Source of the DNA: an uncultured Clostridia bacterium | GTDB lineage: Bacteria; Bacillota; Clostridia; Lachnospirales; Lachnospiraceae | NCBI GenBank assembly: GCA_948467395.1 | Contig: CAOKDX010000002.1 | Location: forward strand, 1-64,000 | Length of the DNA stretch: 64,000 bases | Direction: 5' to 3' | Notes under the pieces: model-generated | What the model was told of the DNA's origin: nothing | The model's database searches: none | Seen by the model: only the letters and a program-made list of their open reading frames with translations | Program-made: the position numbers and the translations under genes | Shown: piece after piece, positions 17,830 to 27,064 of the stretch | Layout of the letters: each line of letters starts with the position of its first letter | Numbering within the stretch: position 1 is the stretch's first letter

Positions 17830-18087
17830 ATGAAAAGAATATCAGAAAAATTAGATCTTGCTCCAGATATACTGGAAGGGTCCACCATCGTCAGTATGTA
17901 TGGAAACCAGAGTGCACTGGTGGAAAATTATAAATCCATTATAGAATATTCCCCCTCTCTCGTGAAATTACAGGGAAAGCATGTAAAGCTTCTGATCGAA
18001 GGAGTGGATCTGACTATAGACCGCTTTACGCAGGATGACTGCAAAATTCTTGGAAATATCCAGAGCGTGCAGGTAATTCCAATATAG
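17830..18087 (+). CDS. yqfC: sporulation protein YqfC
   Basis: 85 aa, YabP/YqfC family. In Bacillus, YqfC is a small mother-cell sporulation protein under sigma-E, encoded next to yqfD and phoH, exactly the order here. The core reads GSTIVSMYGNQSALVENYKSIIEYSPSLVKL. I start at ATG 17830 (MKRISEKLDLAPDIL), which matches the family N-terminus, although the ribosome-binding site is poor; a 10-codon extension from an in-frame TTG-type start at 17800 is possible. A TATTCA-N17-TATAGA arrangement lies upstream but does not look like a convincing sigma-E site. Confidence 0.88.
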   Translation: MKRISEKLDLAPDILEGSTIVSMYGNQSALVENYKSIIEYSPSLVKLQGKHVKLLIEGVDLTIDRFTQDDCKILGNIQSVQVIPI

Positions 18088-18103
18088 TAAAGGAGGGGTT
18101 CGT

Positions 18104-19339
18104 TTGAAATGGCTGAAGGGCTATATCGAATGTCAGGTATGCGGGGGGTCGCTGGAACGATTTCTCAATATGTGCCGGCATCATGGCATCTGTATATGGA
18201 AGCTGCAGCGGACAGAAAAGATACATATGTGCATGTATGCAAAGGATTTTGTTCTACTTGTTCCTCTGTGCGCCAGAACATCCGTACATCCGCATCTGGT
18301 GAAAAAAAAGGGGCTGCCATTCCAGATACAGAAGATGTGGAGAAACTGGACGTTCTATTCCGGCTTTCTCTTTTTTTTGGCGGCGCTTATGGTTCTGTCC
18401 TCTTATCTGTGGGAAATCACATACAGTGGACAGCGCAGCTTTTCCCGGGAGACACTGTCAGCAGATGTGGAGGGAATGGATGTCTATCCAGGGATGAAAC
18501 GGAGCCGTCTGGACTGCGATGCTATTGAAAAAAGGCTGCGGGAGATTCATCCTGAGATCAGCTGGGTTTCGGCAGAGGAGATTGGCAGCGTGCTGAAGAT
18601 TTCCATCAAGGAGGGAAAGGAGAGTGTCGAACATGAAAAGACAGGGACACCCTGCCATCTGACGGCGCCGTATGACGGCACCATACAGGAAATTTCAGTT
18701 AGCCGGGGCACGGCAAAGGTAAAACGGGGACAGAAGGTGAAGAAGGGGGACATTCTGATCAGCGGTCTCGTACCAGTTACAGACGACAGCGACCAGATTA
18801 CAGAATATATGACAGTTGCGGCAAAGGGAGATATCAGTATCCTTGTCCGGCAGAGCTTTTCAGAGCCGGTGGAAACCCATTATAAAAAGAAAGTGTATAC
18901 GGGAAATACACTGACGCAATGGGTTTTTCAGTGGCAGGACAAGAGGATTTCCCTAAAAAATCCTTTTAAACGGTTGGATAATTCAGGTGAATATGATATA
19001 ATTACTGAAATATGTGCTGACAGGACAATTCATCCGCTTCCGGTGTCTGTGTATGCGGAGAAAAAGGAATTCAGAAAATATAAGATGGTGGATGCTGTCT
19101 ATACAATGGATGAATTAAAAAAAGAGGGGATGCGGAAGTACCAGCGAAGGCTGGAAAAACTGGCGGAGGATGAGATGGAATTGTCTTCTCATACGGCGGT
19201 GATGAAACAGCAGGATGCGAAAACGTGGATCCTGCAGGGGGAGATTGGTTTCATCTGCCGGAAAATGGCATCCAGGGCAGTGACAGAAGATGAGGCCAGG
19301 GTGGACCAGCCGGAGCCGCCAGCGAAAACGGAGGAATGA
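18104..19339 (+). CDS. yqfD: sporulation protein YqfD
   Basis: 411 aa. YqfD proteins are mother-cell sporulation membrane proteins with a DUF1540-like cysteine start and a SpoIVFA-type domain. Here an N-terminal Cys pair (ECQVCGGSLERFLNMC) is followed by one membrane segment (WTFYSGFLFFLAALMVLSSYLW, about 81-102) and a large domain carrying HLTAPYDGTIQEISVSRGTAKVKRGQKVKKGDILISG, a biotinyl/HlyD-like beta fold. The start is TTG at 18104 with a perfect AGGAGG seven bases away. It sits 16 bases after yqfC and 4 before phoH. Confidence 0.9.
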   Translation: MKWLKGYIECQVCGGSLERFLNMCRHHGICIWKLQRTEKIHMCMYAKDFVLLVPLCARTSVHPHLVKKKGLPFQIQKMWRNWTFYSGFLFFLAALMVLSSYLWEITYSGQRSFSRETLSADVEGMDVYPGMKRSRLDCDAIEKRLREIHPEISWVSAEEIGSVLKISIKEGKESVEHEKTGTPCHLTAPYDGTIQEISVSRGTAKVKRGQKVKKGDILISGLVPVTDDSDQITEYMTVAAKGDISILVRQSFSEPVETHYKKKVYTGNTLTQWVFQWQDKRISLKNPFKRLDNSGEYDIITEICADRTIHPLPVSVYAEKKEFRKYKMVDAVYTMDELKKEGMRKYQRRLEKLAEDEMELSSHTAVMKQQDAKTWILQGEIGFICRKMASRAVTEDEARVDQPEPPAKTEE

Positions 19340-19343
19340 CAGT

Positions 19344-20405
19344 ATGGAAGATCAGGAGATCGTTCTTGATATACCAATTGAACACGAACGAAATATATTT
19401 GGCGGTCTTGACTGCTTTGTAAAAAAAATCGAAAGAGAATTACAGGTCAGTGTGATTCCGCGGAATGGTTCTGTGAAGCTGCAGGGAGATCCGGAGCGGA
19501 TCCGGCAGGCAGAGCATGTATTTGGGGAACTCACCGCTCTGTCCAGACGCGGCAATACGATTACTGAGCAGAATGTGGATTATCTTCTGTCTCTGGAGCG
19601 GGATCATATGAATATCTCTCTGGCAGAGATTGACAGGGATCTCATTGGATTTACTGTACAGGGCAAACCGATCAAGCCAAAGACGCTGGGACAGCAGAAA
19701 TACGTTGGACAGATCCGGGATAAGATGATGGTATTCGGCATTGGCCCGGCGGGAACCGGTAAGACATATCTTGCCATGGCCATGGCCATCCAGGCATTTC
19801 GAAACGATGATGTGGGTAAGATCATACTAACCCGTCCCGCCATTGAGGCGGGGGAAAATCTGGGATTTCTGCCCGGGGATCTCCAGAGCAAGGTGGATCC
19901 CTATCTGCGGCCGCTGTATGATGCCCTGTATCAGATCATGGGAGCGGAAGCCTTTGTGAAGAACTCGGAAAAGGGACTGATCGAGGTAGCGCCGCTGGCT
20001 TATATGAGAGGCCGTACGCTGGATAATGCCTTTATCATTCTGGACGAGGCGCAGAACACGACTCCGGCCCAGATGAAGATGTTTCTGACGCGGATCGGTT
20101 TTGGATCCAAAGTGGTGATTACAGGGGATCTCTCGCAGAAGGATCTGCCGTACAGCACCCAGTCCGGACTGGAGCAGGCGGCTTCGGTATTAAAGGATGT
20201 GGAGGAGATTGGATTCAGTTACCTGACCAATAAGGATGTAGTGCGCCATCCCCTGGTGCAGAAGATCGTGCATGCCTATGAGAAATTTGAGGCCAGGGAG
20301 AAATACAGGGAGTCCCGCAGGCAGCCAGAAAAGAGGACAGGCAGCCAGAGGACAGATAACAGGAGAAACGGCGGGAGAAGCCGGAACAGGAAAGGAAATG
20401 TATGA
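19344..20405 (+). CDS. phoH: PhoH-family ATPase
   Basis: 353 aa cytoplasmic ATPase; PhoH-like proteins are linked to RNA metabolism, often with YbeY. The Walker A motif GPAGTGKT is at about 134-141; LTRPAIEAGENLGFLPG and FIILDEAQNTTPAQMKMFLTR (Walker B) follow. An N-terminal KH-like region (residues 1-95) precedes the ATPase. The basic tail (RRQPEKRTGSQRTDNRRNGGRSRNRK) could bind RNA. ATG 19344 has GGAGGA nine bases upstream. It overlaps ybeY by 4 bases. Confidence 0.94.
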   Translation: MEDQEIVLDIPIEHERNIFGGLDCFVKKIERELQVSVIPRNGSVKLQGDPERIRQAEHVFGELTALSRRGNTITEQNVDYLLSLERDHMNISLAEIDRDLIGFTVQGKPIKPKTLGQQKYVGQIRDKMMVFGIGPAGTGKTYLAMAMAIQAFRNDDVGKIILTRPAIEAGENLGFLPGDLQSKVDPYLRPLYDALYQIMGAEAFVKNSEKGLIEVAPLAYMRGRTLDNAFIILDEAQNTTPAQMKMFLTRIGFGSKVVITGDLSQKDLPYSTQSGLEQAASVLKDVEEIGFSYLTNKDVVRHPLVQKIVHAYEKFEAREKYRESRRQPEKRTGSQRTDNRRNGGRSRNRKGNV

Positions 20406-20899
20406 CAGTTTATGTAGAGGACGGAAGTGGGTATTCATTTGATTTCCCGGTGAAGGAACAGCTGGACAAGCTGGTTTCCTTTGTGGCAGATTATGTGCGG
20501 TGCCCCGGCGAGCTGGAGGTAAGTGTTTCCATTGTGACAAAAGGGGCGATACATGAGATGAACCGTCAGTTCAGGGGAGTTGACCGCCCAACGGATGTTC
20601 TCAGCTTTCCCATGATGGAGTATGACGGCCCGGAGGATTTTGAGGGGGATGCTTTCCAGGGCTCTCTGACTGTGTCGCCGGATACCGGTGAGCTTATGCT
20701 GGGGGACATCGTTCTGTGTGCCGAGGTAATCCATGAGCAGGCGGAGGAATATGGACATTCGGAGCTGAGGGAATTTTCCTTTCTTGTGGTACACAGCATG
20801 CTGCATCTTTTCGGTCACGATCACATCGGAGAAGAGGAACGTACCATGATGGAAGAAAGACAGCGGAGGATTTTGGATCTGCTGCAAATATATCGTTAG
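20402..20899 (+). CDS. ybeY: endoribonuclease YbeY (rRNA maturation factor)
   Basis: 165 aa. Zinc-dependent RNase for 16S rRNA 3'-end maturation and ribosome quality control. The zinc motif H-X3-H-X5-H is His131, His135 and His141 in HSMLHLFGHDH; the substrate segment RPTDVLSFP is at 62-70. It starts on an ATGA overlap with phoH, a very common pairing. Its usual downstream neighbours (diacylglycerol kinase, era) are absent; a DUF3048 gene follows. Confidence 0.96.
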   Translation: MTVYVEDGSGYSFDFPVKEQLDKLVSFVADYVRCPGELEVSVSIVTKGAIHEMNRQFRGVDRPTDVLSFPMMEYDGPEDFEGDAFQGSLTVSPDTGELMLGDIVLCAEVIHEQAEEYGHSELREFSFLVVHSMLHLFGHDHIGEEERTMMEERQRRILDLLQIYR

Positions 20900-20921
20900 A
20901 GAAAGCATTTGGGAGGATAGG

Positions 20922-22040
20922 ATGACACAGAAACAGAGACAGATTATTTATGGAGTACTGGCGACAGCAGTCGTTGTTATGTTTGCCTTCGGAGGATATC
21001 TTGTCTATCGGCAGCAGGACGGTGGAAAAGAGACTACGGACAAAACGGTATCGCCTCCGGCAGCGGAGGTAGCAGAGACGCCGGCGCCGACACCGACACA
21101 GGATCCGCATCCGGGGCAGGTAAGGAGTACGATGACCGGTCAGTGGGTCGCAGAGAAGACAGAAAACCAGCGGGCCTTTGCTGTGATGATCAATAATATC
21201 GAATATGCCTTTAAGCATCAGATGGGGACCTCAAAGGCTGATATTATGTATGAGGCGCTGGCAGAGGGCGGGATCACAAGGATGATGGCTCTCTATCAGG
21301 ATGTTTCCGGGGTGAAGAAGATCGGTTCCGTCCGGAGCGCCAGACATTACTATGTGCAGTTTGCCACTGAGTGGGACGCCGTATTCTGTCATTTTGGCCA
21401 TACGAAATACGCAGTATCCAAAATGAAGAAACTGAAGACCGAAAATGTCAGTGGTCTTTCCGGGATCGGTCCTGTGGCTTATGCCCGGACGAGTGCCCTG
21501 GCGGCACCCCACAATGTGTTTACATCTGGTGCGATGCTCCGCAAGGGGGCAAAGAAGCTGGGGTATTCCCTGAAGAAAAAGGGGGCCCGGGCCGCACATT
21601 TTTCTTTTTATGAACAGGATACGGAACCGGTCTCGGACAAAAAGGCAAAGAATATTACGATTCCGTTTTCCAACTATTCCACCTGCCGAATGAAATATGA
21701 TTCCAAAAAGAAAAAATATTTTAAATATGAATATGGACAGAAGCATATGGACCAGTATTATAAGAAACAGCTGTCCTTTAAAAACGTGATCATCCAGCTT
21801 GTCGATGAATCAAACATTGACCGGAATGGTTATCAGACGATGGAACTGACCAACAATTCCGGCAAGGGGTTTTACTTTTCAGACGGAAAGCAGACAGCCA
21901 TAACCTGGGAGCGCAGGGAGAAGGGGAATACAATGGTGTACCGGGATTCTGCCGGAAACGTGCTGACCGTGAATCCGGGGAAGACTTACATAGCTGTTTA
22001 TCCGAAAAGCCGCAAAAAATTGATTCAAGTGAAAGGATGA
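20922..22040 (+). CDS. DUF3048 (YerB-like) membrane-anchored protein
   Basis: 372 aa. One N-terminal membrane segment (residues 8-28) without a lipobox Cys, then a Pro/Thr-rich linker (PAPTPTQDPHPG), then the DUF3048 domain with AFAVMINNIEYAFKHQMG, IMYEALAEGGITRMMALY and IGSVRSARHYYVQFA. The bulk should lie outside the membrane. The family is frequent in Firmicutes (B. subtilis YerB) and has no established activity. It starts 22 bases after ybeY with a GGGAGGA site. Confidence 0.87.
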   Translation: MTQKQRQIIYGVLATAVVVMFAFGGYLVYRQQDGGKETTDKTVSPPAAEVAETPAPTPTQDPHPGQVRSTMTGQWVAEKTENQRAFAVMINNIEYAFKHQMGTSKADIMYEALAEGGITRMMALYQDVSGVKKIGSVRSARHYYVQFATEWDAVFCHFGHTKYAVSKMKKLKTENVSGLSGIGPVAYARTSALAAPHNVFTSGAMLRKGAKKLGYSLKKKGARAAHFSFYEQDTEPVSDKKAKNITIPFSNYSTCRMKYDSKKKKYFKYEYGQKHMDQYYKKQLSFKNVIIQLVDESNIDRNGYQTMELTNNSGKGFYFSDGKQTAITWERREKGNTMVYRDSAGNVLTVNPGKTYIAVYPKSRKKLIQVKG

Positions 22041-22047
22041 AGCTTCA

Positions 22048-23715
22048 TTGAGTACGAACAACGAGAAAAGACGGGCCGATTATCTGAAACAGGGCGGAGT
22101 ACTTGCATTTGCCTCCCTGCTTGTTCGTTTTATCGGCATGGTTTACCGTATTCCAATGTCAAATATACTGGGAGAAAAGGGAAATGGGATCTATGCCGTC
22201 GCTTTTGAGATCTATGATGTGATCCTGATTATTTCTTCTTACAGCCTTCCGCTGGCTCTTTCCAAGATCATTTCCGGCCAGCAGGCAAAACGCCAGCACC
22301 GGAATACCGGAAAGACTTTCCGGGTGGCAATGGGATTTGCCGTTATTTCCGGCGGCATCTTCTGCCTCCTGCTGCTTTTCGGGGCAGGGTTTATTGAAAA
22401 AAACATATATCCGGAATATGAAGGTGTCCAGATTCCTCTCCGCGTTCTGGCTCCGACTGTTTTTATCGTGGCGCTTCTCGGCGTGTTCCGCGGATTCTTT
22501 CAGGGTAAGAAGACAATGATGCCCACAGCTGTCTCACAGATTGTGGAGCAGGTGATCAATGCCGTTGTCAGCGTCGGGGCAAGCTATCTCTTTATGAAGT
22601 GGAATGCAGAGAGCCTGCAGCAGGCTGCATGGGGAGCGGCAGGCGGTACGCTGGGCACCTGTCTGGGTGCGGCCTCCGCTCTGCTCATCGTACTCTTCGT
22701 CTACTGGATCTATCGTCCGGTACAGGCAAAGCTGGAGAGAAGAGATCCCAATCCAAGGGCGCACTCCAGCGTCTACCTGTTTAAAATACTGATCGTAACC
22801 ATTATTCCCATCGTCCTCTCACAGACCGTCTATAATATCAGCGGTCTGATCGATTATAAGGTATTTGGTGCCATATACGGCGGAAGGGGTGTGGACGAGC
22901 ATACAGTGAGCCGTCTGGTGGGAATATACAGTTCGAAATACCGTCTTCTGTGCAGCGTTCCCATCGCCATCTCCACCGCCGTGGCATCCTCCATGATTCC
23001 AAGCGCCGTGGCTGCCTTTACCAATGGGGATGTAAGACAGTGGAAAAAAAACATTTCTTCCGGGATAAAGTTCAATATGATCATTGCCATCCCCTGTGCG
23101 GTGGGTCTTACCCTTCTGGGGATTCCAATAGTAAAAATGCTGTTTTATTCCAGTGAATATGTACAGGGAGTCCCCAGCCATGTATTTGGTGGTCGGATGC
23201 TGATAACGGGTGCCGCCGCCATTGTCTTTTATGCCCTGTCCAATGTCACGGGAGGGGCGCTGCAGAGTATAGATAAAATGCGCCTGCCGGTGATTCATTC
23301 TGCAGTATCTCTTGGAATCCATGTGGCCCTGGTAGCGCTGCTGCTCAAATATACGGAGGTGGGAATCTATGCACTGATCATCGGAAACGTTACATTTCCC
23401 ATTGTTGTATATATTTTAAACCTGATGGCTATTAAACGTTATGTACCGTCATATCGTCAGGAGGTAACGAAAACCTTTCTGGCTCCGGTTGCAGCGTCTG
23501 TCTGGATGGGAACTGCCATCGCCCTTGTTTACTGGCTTCTTGGCAGGCTGGTTTCCTCGAATCTGATCTGTACGCTGCTGTCTGTCTGTGCGGGGATTTT
23601 TGTCTATTTTATGGCATTTCTGATCCTGCGGGGACTGACAAGGGATGAGCTTCTCGATTTCCCCATGGGGCGCAGACTCTATCTTCTGGCGAAAAAACTG
23701 CATGTGATGTCCTGA
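22048..23715 (+). CDS. SpoVB-like oligosaccharide flippase (MOP superfamily)
   Basis: 555 aa with about 14 predicted membrane segments. The N-terminus (YLKQGGVLAFASLLVRFIGMVYRIPM) and the GAIYGGRGVDEHTVSRLVGIY loop are typical of clostridial SpoVB/Wzx-type proteins, which flip lipid-linked wall or cortex precursors. Whether it serves cortex, lipid II or polysaccharide export cannot be told from sequence. The start is TTG at 22048 with AGGA 11 bases upstream, close behind the DUF3048 gene. The 108-base gap to the next gene holds a TATAAT (23767-23772) without a good -35. Confidence 0.9.
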   Translation: MSTNNEKRRADYLKQGGVLAFASLLVRFIGMVYRIPMSNILGEKGNGIYAVAFEIYDVILIISSYSLPLALSKIISGQQAKRQHRNTGKTFRVAMGFAVISGGIFCLLLLFGAGFIEKNIYPEYEGVQIPLRVLAPTVFIVALLGVFRGFFQGKKTMMPTAVSQIVEQVINAVVSVGASYLFMKWNAESLQQAAWGAAGGTLGTCLGAASALLIVLFVYWIYRPVQAKLERRDPNPRAHSSVYLFKILIVTIIPIVLSQTVYNISGLIDYKVFGAIYGGRGVDEHTVSRLVGIYSSKYRLLCSVPIAISTAVASSMIPSAVAAFTNGDVRQWKKNISSGIKFNMIIAIPCAVGLTLLGIPIVKMLFYSSEYVQGVPSHVFGGRMLITGAAAIVFYALSNVTGGALQSIDKMRLPVIHSAVSLGIHVALVALLLKYTEVGIYALIIGNVTFPIVVYILNLMAIKRYVPSYRQEVTKTFLAPVAASVWMGTAIALVYWLLGRLVSSNLICTLLSVCAGIFVYFMAFLILRGLTRDELLDFPMGRRLYLLAKKLHVMS

Positions 23716-23823
23716 GAATTAACATTTTGCACCAGAAAAGTACACAGAAAATACATTTGTTTTCCATATAATTTAGAAAAGCCCGGAAAATATTGGGTTT
23801 CAAGAAGAGAAGGAGAGCGGGAG

Positions 23824-24579
23824 ATGTCAGCGGTCCAGTTCAATTTTCAGCGGTATGAAAAAAAGTATGTGCTTACACCGTCTCAGTACGAGCAGATTTT
23901 TTCATTGCTTCAGCAGTATATGCAGACAGACCAGTATGGCCTGCACACCATATGTAATATATACTATGATACAGATCAGTATGATCTGATACGGCGGTCG
24001 ATCGAGAAGCCTGTCTATAAGGAAAAATTTCGTCTGCGCAGCTACGGAGTACCAGACCGGGCAGACGAGATTTTTGCAGAGATCAAGAAAAAGTACAAAG
24101 GCGTTGTATATAAAAGCCGCATCGCCGCCCCATGGGAGGCGGTTCAGGACATGATCACACAGGGCCGTGTCCTTCCGGCCTCACCACAGATACAGGCTGA
24201 GATGCAGTGCTTCTTTCGGCGTTACCCGCTCACTCCCAAGGTCTATCTGGCCTATGAACGGATTGCCATGGAGGAGAGGCTGGATCCGGAACATGGCATA
24301 AGGATTACCTTTGACAGGAATATCCGCTGGCGGCCGGATAAGCTGGAACTCTTTGCCGGGGATGAGGGCCGGGCAGTTCTTCCGGAGGAGCGCATTATCA
24401 TGGAGGTAAAGACGCCGGCCTCGGTACCATTATGGATGGTATCCCTGCTGAGCGAATGCCGGATCTATCCTGGATCCTTTTCTAAATATGGCACCTGCTA
24501 TCAACGGTATATTGCGGCGGGACAATTCCCCGTCCGCACAAAATATTTTCTACAGAGAGGACAAGCTTATGTTAAATAG
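23824..24579 (+). CDS. VTC-domain polyphosphate polymerase
   Basis: 251 aa. VTC domains form a tunnel that makes polyphosphate from ATP. The charged tunnel residues appear in order: RYEKKYVL (near 10), YYDTDQYDLIRRS (near 47), KEKFRLRSYG (near 67), EIKKKYKGVVYKSR (near 90), YERIAME (near 145) and IIMEVKTP (near 198). No membrane segment is present; the neighbouring DUF4956 protein could anchor it. It overlaps that gene by 11 bases. The gene starts a three-gene operon seen as a conserved set in Clostridia. Confidence 0.9.
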   Translation: MSAVQFNFQRYEKKYVLTPSQYEQIFSLLQQYMQTDQYGLHTICNIYYDTDQYDLIRRSIEKPVYKEKFRLRSYGVPDRADEIFAEIKKKYKGVVYKSRIAAPWEAVQDMITQGRVLPASPQIQAEMQCFFRRYPLTPKVYLAYERIAMEERLDPEHGIRITFDRNIRWRPDKLELFAGDEGRAVLPEERIIMEVKTPASVPLWMVSLLSECRIYPGSFSKYGTCYQRYIAAGQFPVRTKYFLQRGQAYVK

Positions 24580-25231
24580 TATTATTACCCTGCCTATCTC
24601 ACTTCCCGTTCTTCTGGTCTGCATGATCACGGCCATTGCGCTGGGCATATTGACAGCCCTGGTCTTTTCGTTCCGGCAGCACCACAGCCGGAGCTTTACC
24701 CTGACCCTGGCCCTGCTCCCTATGGCGGTAGCCATTGTGATCATGATGGTAAACGGAAATATCGGTGCGGGTATCGCGGTGGCGGGGACCTTTACGCTCG
24801 TTCGTTTCCGCAGCATACCGGGAACTGCCCGGGAGATTTCGGCAATCTTTGTTGATATGGTTATCGGTTTTACGCTGGGCATGGGATACATAGGTATCGC
24901 TGTGATTTTTTTCATATTTGCATCCCTGCTGACCATCCTGCTGACATGGATGAATTTCGGAGTTCCATCACGGGTGGAGAAACAGCTTAGGATCACCATT
25001 CCGGAGAATTTTGATTACAACGAGTTATTTGACGAGGTATTTGACAAATATACGGTAAAGGCAGAGATGGAACAGATCCGGACGACAAATATGGGAACTC
25101 TTTTTGAATTGTCCTACCGGGTTGTATTTCCAGATAAAAAAATACCGAAGGAATTTATAGACGAGCTTCGTGCCAGAAATGGCAATCTGAATATCATCAT
25201 TCATGATTTCTCAGAAATGATGACATTATAA
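24569..25231 (+). CDS. DUF4956 membrane protein
   Basis: 220 aa. Four membrane segments fill residues 1-130 (LPISLPVLLVCMI; LALLPMAVAIVIMMV; a glycine/alanine-rich GAGIAVAGTFTLVRFRSIPGTAREISAIFVDMVIGFTLG stretch; IGIAVIFFIFASLLTILL). A soluble alpha/beta tail of about 85 residues follows. The TLVRFRSIPGTAREI segment is characteristic of DUF4956. Function is unknown; tight overlap with the VTC gene suggests a membrane partner or polyphosphate channel. ATG 24569 is preceded by GAGAGGACAAGCTT; the longer frame is within the VTC gene. Confidence 0.88.
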   Translation: MLNSIITLPISLPVLLVCMITAIALGILTALVFSFRQHHSRSFTLTLALLPMAVAIVIMMVNGNIGAGIAVAGTFTLVRFRSIPGTAREISAIFVDMVIGFTLGMGYIGIAVIFFIFASLLTILLTWMNFGVPSRVEKQLRITIPENFDYNELFDEVFDKYTVKAEMEQIRTTNMGTLFELSYRVVFPDKKIPKEFIDELRARNGNLNIIIHDFSEMMTL

Positions 25232-25241
25232 GGAGGTTTTT

Positions 25242-26627
25242 ATGCAGAAGAAAGGAAAGAGTATTGCCCTTGCCGTCCTGCTTATACTGGTGGCGGGCGC
25301 CGCTGTTTTTGGAGCGATATACGGCAGCCGCCAGACAACGGCTCCATCCGGATCTTCCGGAGCCGTTAATGCCGGACGTGCCCAGATCCATCTCTCGGAG
25401 GATAATACGACGGCTTCCGGTGCTGGAATTTCCCTGGATCAAAAGAAGGTGATGATCAATAAGGGAGGAACCTATTATTTGGAGGGAGAACTGACAGATG
25501 GGCAGATCTATGTAAAGGTGGGAGATAAGGAGACGGTTACCCTTTCTCTGGAGGGAGTTACTATATCCAATAAAACAGAACACCCCATTCATGTGGAAAA
25601 TGCCAAGGAGACGATCCTTACTTCGGGATCGGACGCAGTCAATACTATTACAGCGGGGGAGGGAGTATCAGTCAGCAGCGATAAGGATACACAGGTTGCC
25701 GCTGTCTTTTCAAGGGATGACCTGACTGTGGAGAAAGGGAACTATAATGTGACGGCGTCTGGCGACGGTTTCCACTGCAATGACGATATGGTATTTCGAG
25801 GCGGTGACATTACGATCCGGTGCGGTGACGACGGCGTACATGCCAATGAAGAATTAAAGGTTTTGGATGGCCGCATTACTGTGACGGAATCCTATGAGGG
25901 GCTGGAGGCAAACCAGATTACCATTGAGAGCGGGGAACATGCCATTACTGCCAGTGACGACGGGCTCAATGCCAATGGCGGTCCGGAAAGCTCCGGCGGT
26001 GGTCCCGGGGGCCGGCCTGGCGCTCACAGGCCCGGACAGGAGGAAGATGAATCCGCAGATGAGGGAAAAGAAGACGGGACTAATAAGGAAAAGACTCCCA
26101 ATCTTATTATTACGGGAGGAAAGCTTATGGTAGACGCCCAGGGGGATGGTCTTGATTCCAATGGAAATCTGATTGTAAAGGGTGGAGAGATTGTTGTTGA
26201 CGGACCCTCCTCCGACGGTGACGGCGCATTGGATACAGCAGGAGAATGCCGGATCGACGGCGGCGTTATCCTTGCCGTGGGAAGCTCTGGCATGGCAGAG
26301 ACCTTTGATGAGGCTTCGGGACAATGCTGTTTCCGGTATGGCTTTGACAGCCAGTTTGCAGAAAATACAGAGATATCCATTTTGGATGAGACAGGAAAGG
26401 AAATATTCCAACATGTGAATAAGAGATCGGCCGCATCCATCGTATTTAGCAGCCCTGAGCTTGAGAAGGGAAAGAAATATACCATAAAGGCAGGGGACCG
26501 GACAGAGGAGATCACATTGGATAAAGTGTCATCATCCTTTGGCACGGAACCCCGTATCATGGGTGGGAAGGGTCCTGGGGGCAGGCGTCCCGGCGCCCCC
26601 AGGGGGGAGAGGCCCTCTTCCTTCTGA
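25242..26627 (+). CDS. Cthe_2159-like beta-helix carbohydrate-binding protein (DUF4353)
   Basis: 461 aa, exported and anchored by an N-terminal segment (residues 8-28). The body is a right-handed beta-helix with repeated rungs: IYVKVGDKETVTLSLEGVTI, HPIHVENAKETI, TVEKGNYNVTASGDGFHCNDDM, ITIRCGDDGVHANEEL, AITASDDGLNANGG, LMVDAQGDGLDSNGNL. Repeated DDG/SDG/GDG turns could bind calcium. A Gly/Pro/Glu linker interrupts it (about 248-282). Cthe_2159 from Clostridium thermocellum binds cellulose and acidic sugars. It follows DUF4956 by 10 bases with AAGGAGG and ends 5 bases before the convergent pyrI. Confidence 0.85.
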   Translation: MQKKGKSIALAVLLILVAGAAVFGAIYGSRQTTAPSGSSGAVNAGRAQIHLSEDNTTASGAGISLDQKKVMINKGGTYYLEGELTDGQIYVKVGDKETVTLSLEGVTISNKTEHPIHVENAKETILTSGSDAVNTITAGEGVSVSSDKDTQVAAVFSRDDLTVEKGNYNVTASGDGFHCNDDMVFRGGDITIRCGDDGVHANEELKVLDGRITVTESYEGLEANQITIESGEHAITASDDGLNANGGPESSGGGPGGRPGAHRPGQEEDESADEGKEDGTNKEKTPNLIITGGKLMVDAQGDGLDSNGNLIVKGGEIVVDGPSSDGDGALDTAGECRIDGGVILAVGSSGMAETFDEASGQCCFRYGFDSQFAENTEISILDETGKEIFQHVNKRSAASIVFSSPELEKGKKYTIKAGDRTEEITLDKVSSSFGTEPRIMGGKGPGGRRPGAPRGERPSSF

Positions 26628-26632
26628 TGGAT

Positions 26633-27064
26633 CTATCTGCGCCGCCGGTTAAACTTCTGTTCGCAGTACATACAGCGGTAGACCCGGTTTTCCTTATCGG
26701 TCAGCTTAAAACGGTGCGGAAGCTCCTGCTCCACTGAAGTGATGCATCTCGGATTCCGGCATTTGATCACATTGGTAACCATATCCGGCAGCTTCAGCAT
26801 TCGTTTTTCTGCAATTTTATTATCACTAATAATATTGATGGTGATATTTTCATCCAGAACACCAAGAATATCCAGATTAACCGTAATGGGGCCCTCTATT
26901 TTAATGATATCCTTTTTGCCCATTTTGTTGCTTCTTGCATTTTTGATAATGGCCACAGAGCAGTCCAGCTTCTCCAGTCCGAGATAGCTGTAGATTTCCA
27001 TGGCGCCGCCCGCTTTGATGTGGTCGATTACGACGCCTTCATTTAAACCTCCTATTTCCAGCAT
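26633..27064 (-). CDS. pyrI: aspartate carbamoyltransferase regulatory subunit
   Basis: 143 aa. Binds nucleotide effectors and holds the catalytic trimers together. The zinc site is visible as CRNPRCI and [10 protein letters not shown]; the N-terminal allosteric domain includes [20 protein letters not shown] and a [12 protein letters not shown] nucleotide-contact segment. Its start overlaps the end of pyrB by 13 bases, so the subunits are translationally coupled. No clear minus-strand terminator is seen in the 5-base gap to the convergent gene. Confidence 0.96.
   Translation of the reverse strand: MLEIGGLNEGVVIDHIKAGGAMEIYSYLGLEKLDCSVAIIKNARSNKMGKKDIIKIEGPITVNLDILGVLDENITINIISDNKIAEKRMLKLPDMVTNVIKCRNPRCITSVEQELPHRFKLTDKENRVYRCMYCEQKFNRRRR

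Noticed and set aside
26574-26603. GC-rich hairpin CCTGGGGGC/GCCCCCAGG as pyrI terminator
   Set aside because: It encodes the Gly/Pro-rich tail of the beta-helix protein and has no T-run on the minus strand.
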